A stretch of DNA of 7,034 bases from JBBQXY01 sp051004815 (GCA_051004815.1 JBPCJY010000218.1:1-7034); one strand, 5' to 3'. Numbered from the stretch's first letter, positions 1 through 6,295 are shown. Notes: generated from the sequence alone by a model not told the origin. Program-made: numbers and translations.

Positions 1-69
1 CCCCTACTATACACGCAATACAAGTAGAACGGGCAACGTCGTATAGTAGGGGCGACCCTCGCGGTCGCC
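1..69. repeat. Dispersed palindromic (MITE/REP-like) element, right part
   Basis: A perfect 12-bp inverted repeat is visible: CCCCTACTATAC at 1-12 and GTATAGTAGGGG at 41-52, separated by 28 nt. It is followed by a second small hairpin, GGCGACC (51-57) with GGTCGCC (63-69). The same design, with the same 28-nt spacer length but a mostly different spacer sequence, recurs at 6959-7034 in the same orientation. Together the two copies outline one long imperfect palindrome whose arms carry the GCGACC hairpins outside and the TACTATAC stem inside. The left outer arm is cut off by the window start. No transposase is present, so this is a non-autonomous or REP-like element. Confidence 0.8.
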
Positions 70-150
70 TGGCACCCACCATTGTATCATCGGTAATCGT
101 TCACAGGCCTTGGATTGCAGGGCAGCAACAAAAGTTGCGTCAATTATAAA

Positions 151-183
151 GAGGATATTTAGATGAGGGATCTCCTTGAATAG
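151..183 (+). other. Well-formed ATG start and RBS, out of frame with the methyltransferase
   Basis: GAGG at 151-154 sits 8 nt before an ATG at 163, the best initiation signal in this region. That frame reads only Met-Arg-Asp-Leu-Leu-Glu and stops at TAG 181-183. The methyltransferase frame begins at the overlapping TTG 176. One extra base at about 180 would join them into a continuous start MRDLLENRDFGDFQTP. Either the gene has lost one base, or this is a six-codon leader coupled to the TTG start, or there is a sequencing error. Confidence 0.55.
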
Positions 184-1786
184 AGATTTTGGCGACTTTC
201 AAACACCATCTACGTTGGTTATGGCTGTACTAGAGCGTCTTTACGCTTCTGGTAAAACATGGTCACGAGTGCTTGAGCCAACCTGTGGGCGTGGAAACTT
301 TGTTGAAGGTTTACTCAAGCTGGCTACCCCTCCTTGTGAGATTCAGGCACTTGAGATTCAGGAGCAACATCTTCTCAATGTGCGGCTGCTGGCTGGATAC
401 TCTTTATCAACTCAGGTTGTTGTAAGACAAGCGAATATCTTTGACCTTGATATTCATCGAGATTTACAATGGAACACAACCGGGCCTCTACTGGTTGTAG
501 GAAATCCGCCCTGGGTTACAAACTCTGAATTAGGTATGCTCGACAGTACTAACTTACCGCAAAAAACAAATATAAAAAAACTAAAAGGTATGGAGGCTCG
601 TACTGGTGGATCAAACTTTGATATAGCTGAGCATATCTGGCTCAAACTTATGGAGGAACTGGTAGAGGAGCAGCCATTTATTGCGCTTTTATGCAAAACT
701 GCCGTGGCACGTAACATTTTGCAATTTGCATTTGATACTAGCTTACCTGTCACAGAAGCAGCTATGTATATGATAGATGCAAAAAAATGGTTTGGGGCAG
801 CGGTTGATGCCTGTCTATTTTGCATACAGATTGGAGCGGGTAAACGAGTATATGAAGCACCTGTCTACCCAAATCTTCATACAACTCTGCCAACATCTAT
901 GCTTGGTATTGTGGGTAAACAGTTAGTTGCTGATGTACAGACATATACAATGGTAGCTGCTATTGATGGGATTTGCCCTCTGGTATGGCGGCAAGGGTTA
1001 AAACATGACGCGGCTTCAGTGATGGAGCTCAACTATGACACTATGGGCAAGCTTAAAAATAAGCTTGCCGAGACAGTGATTGTTGAAGCAGAGTATGTTT
1101 ATCCATTGCTTAAAGGCTCGGATGTATACCATGGATTAGATAAAGGCTTAAAAAGAGCAGTTATAGTAACGCAGAAACGGTTAGGGGATGATACGTATCG
1201 TTTGAAATACCATGCACCTCGACTGTGGAGTTATCTTACTAACCATTTAAAGGTATTTGAGCAGAGGAAATCTTCAATATATGAGAATCAACCGCCGTTC
1301 GCTATCTTTGGCATTGGTGACTACTCCTTCGCGCCATATAAAGTAAGCATTTCTGGTTTTCACAAACAGCCGAGATTCAGGGTTATTGGCCCTGTTGAAG
1401 GAAAACCCGTTATGCTTGACGACACATGCTATTTTATTCCTTGCTACTCTGTCCAGGATGCAGTATTTCTGGCAAGCTTACTCAATGATCCACTATGCCT
1501 TGGCCTGATTAATGCTGTAGCCTTTCTTGATGCGAAGCGTCCAATTACGAAGAAACTACTTCAACGTATTGATCTCGTATCGCTCTTCAATCTTATAGAT
1601 AAGCAAGCACTGCTAGCAAGAGCGCATCATGAATTTGAACAGTTAGGATTAGCTTTGGAGAAGGATAAAGTTGCCTGGTCCTCTACGATAGAAGAATTTC
1701 TTATAGGTTACTTGCATACAGCAAGCTCCACCAGTGCTACCAAAGATAGCACTGGTGTAATCGAGCAACTGCGTTGGATAAGCTAG
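176..1786 (+). CDS. N6-adenine-type DNA methyltransferase (class I SAM-dependent), possibly with disrupted 5' end
   Basis: Predicted to transfer a methyl group from SAM to adenine in a DNA target. The 536-aa reading has DFGDFQTP near the N-terminus (4-11), SAM-binding motif I LEPTCGRGNF (33-42), an acidic motif II end (ALEI, 58-61) and catalytic motif IV NPPW (110-113), followed by the SNFDIAE segment usual in this group. The C-terminal half (KVSISGF, DDTCYF, DAKRPIT) resembles the target-recognition region of Eco57I/TaqI-like methylases. No nuclease domain is seen, and the length fits a stand-alone methyltransferase rather than a fused type IIG enzyme. The TTG start at 176 has a possible GAGGGA about 6 nt upstream, but ATG 163 with a good RBS lies one base out of frame, so the true N-terminus may be about four residues longer. 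The gene is clearly more AT-rich than its neighbours, which suggests horizontal acquisition. No cognate restriction gene lies in the window. Family call is firm; base specificity and a defence role are inferred. Confidence 0.88.
   Translation: MNRDFGDFQTPSTLVMAVLERLYASGKTWSRVLEPTCGRGNFVEGLLKLATPPCEIQALEIQEQHLLNVRLLAGYSLSTQVVVRQANIFDLDIHRDLQWNTTGPLLVVGNPPWVTNSELGMLDSTNLPQKTNIKKLKGMEARTGGSNFDIAEHIWLKLMEELVEEQPFIALLCKTAVARNILQFAFDTSLPVTEAAMYMIDAKKWFGAAVDACLFCIQIGAGKRVYEAPVYPNLHTTLPTSMLGIVGKQLVADVQTYTMVAAIDGICPLVWRQGLKHDAASVMELNYDTMGKLKNKLAETVIVEAEYVYPLLKGSDVYHGLDKGLKRAVIVTQKRLGDDTYRLKYHAPRLWSYLTNHLKVFEQRKSSIYENQPPFAIFGIGDYSFAPYKVSISGFHKQPRFRVIGPVEGKPVMLDDTCYFIPCYSVQDAVFLASLLNDPLCLGLINAVAFLDAKRPITKKLLQRIDLVSLFNLIDKQALLARAHHEFEQLGLALEKDKVAWSSTIEEFLIGYLHTASSTSATKDSTGVIEQLRWIS
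1729..1757 (+). repeat. Perfect 11-bp hairpin inside the 3' end of the methyltransferase gene
   Basis: CACCAGTGCTA (1729-1739) and TAGCACTGGTG (1747-1757) are exact reverse complements around a 7-nt loop. The hairpin ends 26 nt before the stop codon and encodes the low-complexity stretch STSATKDST. No T-run follows on either strand, so it is not a typical intrinsic terminator. It may stabilise the 3' end of the mRNA or slow read-through from the convergent rsgA, whose stop is about 50 bp away. Confidence 0.55.
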
Positions 1787-1808
1787 TGGACGAATGGCCT
1801 TTGGCTAG

Positions 1809-2846
1809 CTATCGCTCTTCCCCTGTCAGCATACGCACGTAGCTTTTATGGCGGCGCTCGTTGATGACGCCATCGTTGACGGCCTGGAGGATGGCGCAGC
1901 CCTCTTCGTCAACATGCTGGCAATCGCTATAGAGACATTCGCCCAGGTAAGGGCGAAACTCGACGAAGCAACGCGGCAGTTCGTCAGGTGGAATATTCAA
2001 TGCTGCGAGGGCACGGATACCCGCCGAGTCGGCCAACCAACCACCACCCGATAAGGGGTAGAGTTGCGAGCCGGTGGTGGTGTGCTTACCCTTGCCAGTA
2101 ACATCACTCACCAGGCCAGTGCGAATAGCCATCCCCGTCTCAATCGTGTTCACCAGCGAGGATTTACCTACGCCTGATGGGCCGGTAAAGAGAGAGGTAT
2201 GGTCTTTCAGTAAAGCGCGTAGCCGGTCAATGCCTGCGTTAGTATGCGTGCTCGTCCAGATCACTGTATAGCCCAGCCGACTATACAGGTTAGCCGCAAG
2301 ATCAACACGTTCCTCGTGTGGCAGATCAACCTTGTTCAGGCAGATGATGGGATGAATTTCCGCCGCCTCACAGATGGCCAGGTAGCGATCAAGCATACTA
2401 AAGTGTGGTTCAGGTTGGGCCGTGGCAAAGACCAGCACGACTTGATCAAGGTTAGCGAGCATGGTCTGCTGAATAACTTTTTTCGCGGTCGAGCCACTAT
2501 CCTTGCGTGTTAGCGCACTCTGGCGCGGTAAAATCTCCTCGATCATGCCGGTATTGGCATCCAGGCGACGCAATTTCACATAGTCGCCGACCGAGAGACG
2601 TGCCGGTAAGGGAGTTTCGCTGCTATCCCGTCGTTCCATGCGTTCAGGGCGCGTGGTTTCGGCGAGAATTTTGTCAAAACGTGGGCGCACTTTGCCCATG
2701 GACTTGGCCGACTGAGCCTGTGCGAAGGCTTTCTTGAGTTTGCCACGTAATGTGCAGCGTAAAATGCCATTGTCCGTGTGGACATCATAAATGCCATGTG
2801 CTCCGTTGAGCACTACTCCGGTAAGTGTTTCCGGGTCATTAATCAA
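1809..2846 (-). CDS. rsgA: Small ribosomal subunit biogenesis GTPase RsgA
   Basis: Cytosolic GTPase that binds the 30S subunit late in assembly and couples GTP hydrolysis to release of maturation factors. The 345-aa product has an N-terminal OB-fold region and then the circularly permuted G-motif order diagnostic of the family: G4 NKVD (171-174), G1 GPSGVGKS (222-229), G2 region GKGKHTTT (251-258), G3 DSAG (273-276). The C-terminal zinc site is C304, C309, H311, C317, with the usual 5-2-6 spacing. G3 normally reads D-[TS]-P-G; here the proline is alanine. The OB region carries a basic insertion of roughly 40 residues (about 42-85). The start is TTG at 2846, fixed by a GGAGGG Shine-Dalgarno (complement of 2853-2858) 6 nt upstream; no nearby ATG competes. 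It converges with the methyltransferase across a 22-bp gap. Confidence 0.97.
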   Translation of the reverse strand: MINDPETLTGVVLNGAHGIYDVHTDNGILRCTLRGKLKKAFAQAQSAKSMGKVRPRFDKILAETTRPERMERRDSSETPLPARLSVGDYVKLRRLDANTGMIEEILPRQSALTRKDSGSTAKKVIQQTMLANLDQVVLVFATAQPEPHFSMLDRYLAICEAAEIHPIICLNKVDLPHEERVDLAANLYSRLGYTVIWTSTHTNAGIDRLRALLKDHTSLFTGPSGVGKSSLVNTIETGMAIRTGLVSDVTGKGKHTTTGSQLYPLSGGGWLADSAGIRALAALNIPPDELPRCFVEFRPYLGECLYSDCQHVDEEGCAILQAVNDGVINERRHKSYVRMLTGEER

Positions 2847-3001
2847 TGCTTTCCCTCCAGGAGAATTAAAAACATGGTTTCACGCGGTTGCGGTGTCTCT
2901 GTTGTTTGTCTACCATGCGGAGGGAGTGAGGATGGTTCTACCATGAGGTGGATGCCAGTTGCGGGTTCGTTTGCTTGGGTTAGTCTGTACGATCCGGGCG
3001 A

Positions 3002-3100
3002 TCACACAAACACGTATCGACTGGCAGGTTCGCTCATACCCCTCGGATGGGTAGACAGGGTGCATACAAGCACAATTGGTGTATAAACGTGCTTTCTCAT
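3002..3100 (-). CDS. Possible 32-aa small ORF in the rsgA leader
   Basis: An ATG at 3100 (minus strand) is preceded by AGGAGG 9 nt upstream, as strong an RBS as any in the window. The frame runs 32 codons (starts MRKHVYTPIVLV, ends SRYVFV) to TGA at 3002-3004. It lies between the proposed rsgA promoter (3163-3191) and the rsgA TTG start, about 155 nt upstream of rsgA. The product has a mildly hydrophobic stretch near residues 7-13 and no recognised domain. It could be a leader peptide, a small protein, or a fortuitous purine-rich tract. A longer frame from GTG 3110 abuts the RBS and is less plausible. Confidence 0.35.
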   Translation of the reverse strand: MRKHVYTPIVLVCTLSTHPRGMSEPASRYVFV

Positions 3101-3162
3101 ATACCTGCACCTCCTCGTTAACTGGAAAATCCAGAACTTATGCGAACATTTTTCTTGTTTAT

Positions 3163-3191
3163 AGAGTACAAGATAGCGTAATGGATGTCAA
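3163..3191 (-). promoter_or_regulatory. Candidate housekeeping promoter for the rsgA transcript
   Basis: On the minus strand, TTGACA (complement of 3186-3191, a perfect -35 consensus) is followed after 17 bp by TACTCT (complement of 3163-3168, a weak -10). Transcription would start near 3156 and run through the small ORF into rsgA, giving a 5' leader of about 310 nt. A small dyad, CTGGAAAATCCAG (3122-3134), lies just after the predicted start. Confidence 0.45.
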
Positions 3192-3200
3192 GGGTAGCGT

Positions 3201-3385
3201 GCAAGCACAGATATTTGGAGAGAAGGGCTGTCATTCTGAGCGCAGAAGCCGAAGCCCTGAGTGAAACGAAGGGGAAGAATCTCTGGTCGGCCAGCAGACA
3301 GATTCTTCGCTCCGCTCAGAATGACAGCCAGGACATCTCTCCAGTCCGCTCACGGGAACTCTTCTCTCCAAATGTCTTTGCAAGC
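3201..3385. repeat. Nested palindromic element (MITE-like), 185 bp
   Basis: Three concentric levels of inverted repeat are visible. The outer arms 3201-3225 and 3361-3385 match at 21 of 25 positions as reverse complements (sharing TTTGGAGAGAAG). The inner arms GCTGTCATTCTGAGCG (3227-3242) and 3313-3328 are perfect over 16 bp. Further in, GAAGAATCT (3274-3282) pairs with AGATTCTTC (3300-3308), and CTGG/CCAG caps the centre (3283-3294). The inner motif is of the GTCATTCTGAGCG...AGAATCT type seen as a dispersed repeat in several bacterial genomes (recalled, not searched). No transposase gene or clear target-site duplication is present. It sits directly upstream of the kinase promoter and downstream of the divergent rsgA promoter. 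Confidence 0.8.
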
Positions 3386-3441
3386 AGGCGTTTTTATCAG
3401 GTTGGTTGAGAATGAAGCGAAAGGCAAAACCTTTTCTTATC

Positions 3442-3471
3442 TTGCCAAATCACAGCAACCACCGTTATACT
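3442..3471 (+). promoter_or_regulatory. Candidate promoter of the kinase gene
   Basis: TTGCCA (3442-3447) is separated by 18 bp from TATACT (3466-3471), a good sigma-70/SigA-type match. The start of transcription would fall near 3478, giving a 5' UTR of about 57 nt before ATG 3535. It lies inside the upstream in-frame extension of the kinase frame, which argues against starts before 3535. Confidence 0.55.
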
Positions 3472-3534
3472 AAAGGTGCATCGCTAAGCACTGCAAGCTT
3501 TGATGGAGAGCATAGAAAGCAAGGGGAGTATGTT

Positions 3535-4995
3535 ATGGCAGGAGACGAAAATAAGCAGAGTGGCAAACAGATTGGCGGCAATTACCGCATTGTCTCGCCG
3601 CTGGGTCGAGGTGGTTTTGGGGATGTATACCTGGCGCAGCATATTTTCTTCGCGAATAGGCCGCAGGTGGCGATCAAGCTGCTGCGTGCCTCCCTCTTCT
3701 CGCCCAAGGAGCGCGAACGCTTCATCCAGGAAGCGCAACTCCTCAACGTGCTTAGCCATCCCCATATCTTGCCCATTCTCGATGCTGGTATGCAAGAAGA
3801 CCTCCCGTACATCGTCATGGAATACGCCCCTGGCGGCTCCCTGCAAGACCGTCTCGACAAAAACCCAGGCCAACCTTTTCCCATTGATGAAGCCATCACG
3901 CTGCTCACCCAGATCGGCGAAGCTCTGCACTATGCTCACCAGCAGAACATCGTCCATCGCGACCTCAAGCCTGACAACATCCTCTTCAACGCCAAAGGCG
4001 AAGCCGTGCTTGCCGATTTTGGCATCGCAGCCATTCTGTCATCAGCCCACACCAGAGACGTAGGCAATGCTGGCACTCCTGCTTATATGGCCCCCGAAAT
4101 GTTTGAAGGCAAAGTTAGTGTGAAGAGCGATCAATACTCACTCGGCTGCATTGCCTATGAACTCGTCACCGGACACAAACCGTTTGAATTAGAGGGTGTA
4201 CCTATTTATGCTGCTCATTATCAACATGCCCATGTTGAACCCGATGCCCCCTCACAGTCTAATCCAACTATCCCCTCACATCTAGAAAAGGCCATTCTCA
4301 CTGCCATGGCCAAAGACCGGGCCAACCGCCATACTGATGTGCGTGTCTTTCTGACTGCACTACAAGCACTTCAAAAGACTTCAAAAGAATGGGTGAAGGA
4401 AGGGACTACTCTCTATAACCTCCAACGATACGCCGATGCACTGACTGCTTACGAACAAGCCATTCACCTCGATCCCAACAATGCTATAGCCTGTAGTAAC
4501 AAAGGTATTGCTCTAAATGGCCTTAAGCAATATAAAGAAGCACTGGTGGCCTGCGACCAAGCCATTCGCCTCGACCCCAACAACGCGGGCTTCTATAATG
4601 ATAAAGGTGTTGCTTTACGTAATCTTGAGCGATACACAGAAGCGCTAGCCGCCTACGAGCAAGCCATTCGCCTTGACCCTAACAATGCCAACTACTACAA
4701 TAACAAAGATGTTGCTCTTTGTAATCTCCAACGATACACCGAAGCACTGGCTGCCATCGAGCAAGCCCTTCGCCTCGATCCCAACAATGCCAACTATTAC
4801 AATGGTAAAGGTCTCGCTCTCTATTATCTCCAACGATATCCAGAAGCGCTAGCCGCCTACGAGCAAGCCATTCGCCTCGATCCCAACGATGCCTTTGCCT
4901 ACCAAAGTAAAGGTGTCACTCTTGATAAACTTGGAAGGAAAACGGAAGCACAACAAGCATACGAAAAAGCCAGACAGCTAGGCTACAAAGGCTAG
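3535..4995 (+). CDS. Cytosolic Ser/Thr protein kinase (PknB/Hanks type) with six C-terminal TPRs
   Basis: Transfers phosphate from ATP to Ser/Thr of partner proteins, which the TPR superhelix probably recruits. The 486-aa product has a complete kinase domain (about 17-280): glycine loop GRGGFGDVY (24-32), VAIK lysine K48, helix-C glutamate E66, catalytic loop HRDLKPDN (141-148, D143), DFG (161-163) and GTPAYMAPE (180-188). All catalytic residues are present. From about 285 to the end there are six 34-residue TPRs, five ending in DPNNA or DPNDA (313, 347, 381, 415, 449). There is no transmembrane helix or PASTA domain, unlike receptor-type PknB, so it should be cytosolic. ATG 3535 is chosen because AGGGGAG (3522-3528) lies 6 nt upstream and the promoter lies at 3442-3471; the frame is open back to TTG 3406, but that extension lacks kinase homology. 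It is monocistronic and converges with the next gene. Substrates cannot be told from the sequence. Confidence 0.95.
   Translation: MAGDENKQSGKQIGGNYRIVSPLGRGGFGDVYLAQHIFFANRPQVAIKLLRASLFSPKERERFIQEAQLLNVLSHPHILPILDAGMQEDLPYIVMEYAPGGSLQDRLDKNPGQPFPIDEAITLLTQIGEALHYAHQQNIVHRDLKPDNILFNAKGEAVLADFGIAAILSSAHTRDVGNAGTPAYMAPEMFEGKVSVKSDQYSLGCIAYELVTGHKPFELEGVPIYAAHYQHAHVEPDAPSQSNPTIPSHLEKAILTAMAKDRANRHTDVRVFLTALQALQKTSKEWVKEGTTLYNLQRYADALTAYEQAIHLDPNNAIACSNKGIALNGLKQYKEALVACDQAIRLDPNNAGFYNDKGVALRNLERYTEALAAYEQAIRLDPNNANYYNNKDVALCNLQRYTEALAAIEQALRLDPNNANYYNGKGLALYYLQRYPEALAAYEQAIRLDPNDAFAYQSKGVTLDKLGRKTEAQQAYEKARQLGYKG
4387..4995 (+). repeat. Tandem 102-bp DNA repeats encoding the TPRs
   Basis: Six 34-codon units. 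Conservation extends to synonymous positions: 37 nt at 4637-4673 and 4841-4877 are identical at a distance of 204 bp, exactly two units. This points to recent unit duplication or gene conversion, so the number of TPRs may vary between strains. Confidence 0.8.
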
Positions 4996-5081
4996 TAAAG
5001 TCGATGGCTGATCTGAGATGAATGTCCATGGTGACCGCACGGTCACCATGGACATTCATCTCAGATCAGCCATCGACTTTA
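4996..5081. terminator. Perfect 42-bp-arm palindrome between convergent genes, putative bidirectional terminator
   Basis: Positions 4996-5037 and 5040-5081 are exact reverse complements over 42 bp with only CA between them. The palindrome begins at the base after the kinase stop codon and ends 7 bp before the stop of the zinc-ribbon gene, so it fills the intergenic gap. Transcripts from either side would carry the same very long hairpin. No clear T-run follows on either strand (only CTTTA at each base of the stem), so function as a Rho-independent terminator is uncertain. RNase III processing or a block on convergent read-through are alternatives. The structure is certain; the function is inferred. 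Confidence 0.6.
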
Positions 5082-5088
5082 AATCAAT

Positions 5089-5802
5089 CTACCGATCATA
5101 ATACAAGATGCGTCCGCAGTTGGAGCAGGTTTGTAGTTGCTCGCTGCTGCGGACGCGTTGTAGTTCGCTGGGGGTCAAAATTACGCGGCACCATTGGCAG
5201 GAATTTTGCTCCACCTTTGAGACGGCTCGTCCTTGTTTGGTGCGCCGCATCGCGTCATAGCGCGTGATATAGGCAGCATCGATGCTGGCGGCTTGTTGCG
5301 CACGTTTTGCTTGTACCTCTTGTTGTCGGGTTGCTAATTTGTCGCGTTGGGCGACTATCGAGGCACTTGCGAGCTTCCATTGCTCTTCCGCTTGCTGCAA
5401 TGCGGCGGATTTTTGGCGTGCCTGTTCTTGTAGCGACTCCGCGGAATCCATCACCTCCAAGGCCATATCCTCCTGGCGGCTGTGCTGGGCGCGTAGACGT
5501 TGTACTTCTTGTTGTAACGTAGATAATTCCTTGGGATTGATCACCGTTCCACCGTAGAGGCGTTGCTCATGGGTGGCGAGACGCTGACTGAGTTCTTCCA
5601 GTGCCCACTCGGCCTCTTTCTGTGCTTGCAAGCCAGAGTGCAGTTGCTGTTGCGCACGGGTATGTTCCGTGCGTGCCTTCTGCAAGGTGGCGTTGCCCTG
5701 GAGAGATTGTGCGATTGCTTGCTGTTCGGCTAGCAGACGTTCCAGTTCGAGGTCCAGTTGTTGCAACTGGAAAAGGGCGGCGGCTATCTTTGTCGTGCTC
5801 AT
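5089..5802 (-). CDS. Coiled-coil protein with C-terminal C4 zinc ribbon (DUF164/COG1579-like)
   Basis: The 237-aa product is mostly Gln/Glu/Arg/Ala-rich helix with heptad character (about 5-185), interrupted by the LYGGTVINPKEL loop (82-93) where the helical hairpin turns. It ends in a treble-clef-like zinc ribbon with C202-x2-C205 and C226-x2-C229, then GRILYYD. This architecture matches the widespread CT398-like / C4-type zinc-ribbon family, often proposed to bind nucleic acid; no firm biochemical role is known to me. No signal peptide or membrane segment is seen. ATG 5802 has AGGAG 11 nt upstream, a slightly long spacing. A well-placed promoter lies at 5857-5885. The gene is monocistronic here and converges with the kinase gene. 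Confidence 0.9.
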   Translation of the reverse strand: MSTTKIAAALFQLQQLDLELERLLAEQQAIAQSLQGNATLQKARTEHTRAQQQLHSGLQAQKEAEWALEELSQRLATHEQRLYGGTVINPKELSTLQQEVQRLRAQHSRQEDMALEVMDSAESLQEQARQKSAALQQAEEQWKLASASIVAQRDKLATRQQEVQAKRAQQAASIDAAYITRYDAMRRTKQGRAVSKVEQNSCQWCRVILTPSELQRVRSSEQLQTCSNCGRILYYDR

Positions 5803-5856
5803 GGGCAGACAATCTCCTTTCAGAGCTTACGACATGTGTGTTGGGGTTAGAATAGT

Positions 5857-5885
5857 ATTGTACCCCTCGGTTGTGGTTAAAGCAA
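5857..5885 (-). promoter_or_regulatory. Candidate promoter of the zinc-ribbon gene
   Basis: On the minus strand, TTGCTT (complement of 5880-5885) is followed after 17 bp by TACAAT (complement of 5857-5862). Transcription would start near 5850, giving a leader of about 48 nt before ATG 5802. It is back-to-back with the rightward promoter at 5916-5944, with the two -35 boxes about 30 bp apart and sharing the same TTGCTT sequence. Confidence 0.55.
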
Positions 5886-5915
5886 GTATGCTTTTTTGGA
5901 GATGGCATTCACCTC

Positions 5916-5944
5916 TTGCTTGCTACTTAAAAATATGCTATACT
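5916..5944 (+). promoter_or_regulatory. Candidate rightward promoter with extended -10
   Basis: TTGCTT (5916-5921), a 17-bp spacer and TATACT (5939-5944), with TGC directly before the -10 giving an extended -10. This is one of the best promoter matches in the window. It points into about 560 bp with no convincing gene and then the cupin gene. Predicted start is near 5951. Confidence 0.55.
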
Positions 5945-6040
5945 CTTCCTAATAAGGGCATCACAAATTAGCCATTTTCAGCACCCACCAAGGTCTCTTT
6001 CCTACCATCATCCCTTGCTAGTTCAACCAGCAAAAAAGAC

Positions 6041-6295
6041 GTGTCCCAAGTGTCCCAACGTCTCAAGTGTTTCAAATGGTGGAGTGGACTGAACCCCTGA
6101 GAACCAGATCAGTGAAAATGTCCAACGTCTCAAATGTCTCAAGCGTCTCAAATGGATTGACCCCTGAGAACCAGTGGACTGAACCCTTGAAAACTAGATC
6201 AGTGAAGATGTCCCCAATGTCCCAATGTCTCAAGCGTTCTCATCATCCCACCCATCACTAATTCTCATTGTCACAACCGTCACAAAGTCACAACT
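6041..6295. repeat. 9-bp GTCnCA motif array within a 90-bp duplication
   Basis: Clusters of a nonamer of the type nnnGTCnCA occur at about 6041-6079, 6118-6155, 6208-6236 and 6266-6292. Between clusters there is a 40-bp block, seen at 6084-6123 and 6174-6213, identical at 36 of 40 positions and exactly 90 bp (10 nonamers) apart. A third partial copy of that block (GACCCCTGAGAACCAG) is at 6159-6174. The repeats keep a reading frame (repeated Asn-Val-Ser), but no RBS supports translation. Confidence 0.65.

Noticed and set aside
1781..1809. AGCTAG/CTAGCT dyad between the methyltransferase and rsgA as a terminator
   Set aside because: Short stem with a long loop and no T-run.
2778..3086. 102-codon plus-strand frame in the rsgA leader
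   Set aside because: It overlaps the rsgA start on the opposite strand, lacks an RBS and has no recognisable domain.
3406..3534. Upstream in-frame extension of the kinase (TTG 3406 / ATG 3412)
   Set aside because: There is no good RBS, the residues have no kinase homology, and the probable promoter lies inside it; ATG 3535 has a strong RBS.
3484..3957. 157-codon minus-strand frame opposite the kinase domain
   Set aside because: Mirror frame of a strongly supported kinase domain; no independent start signal.
6015..6037. TTGCT/AGCAA hairpin followed by A-run as a terminator
   Set aside because: The stem is only 5 bp and, on the strand where the run would be T, the run precedes the hairpin.
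6067..6261. 64-codon frame with Asn-Val-Ser repeats over the nonamer array
   Set aside because: GTG start without an RBS and a composition dictated by the DNA repeat; kept only as a possible decayed repeat protein.
6041..6295. CRISPR array
   Set aside because: Motifs are only 9 bp and contiguous, with a 40-bp block present twice; there are no regular unique spacers and no cas genes.
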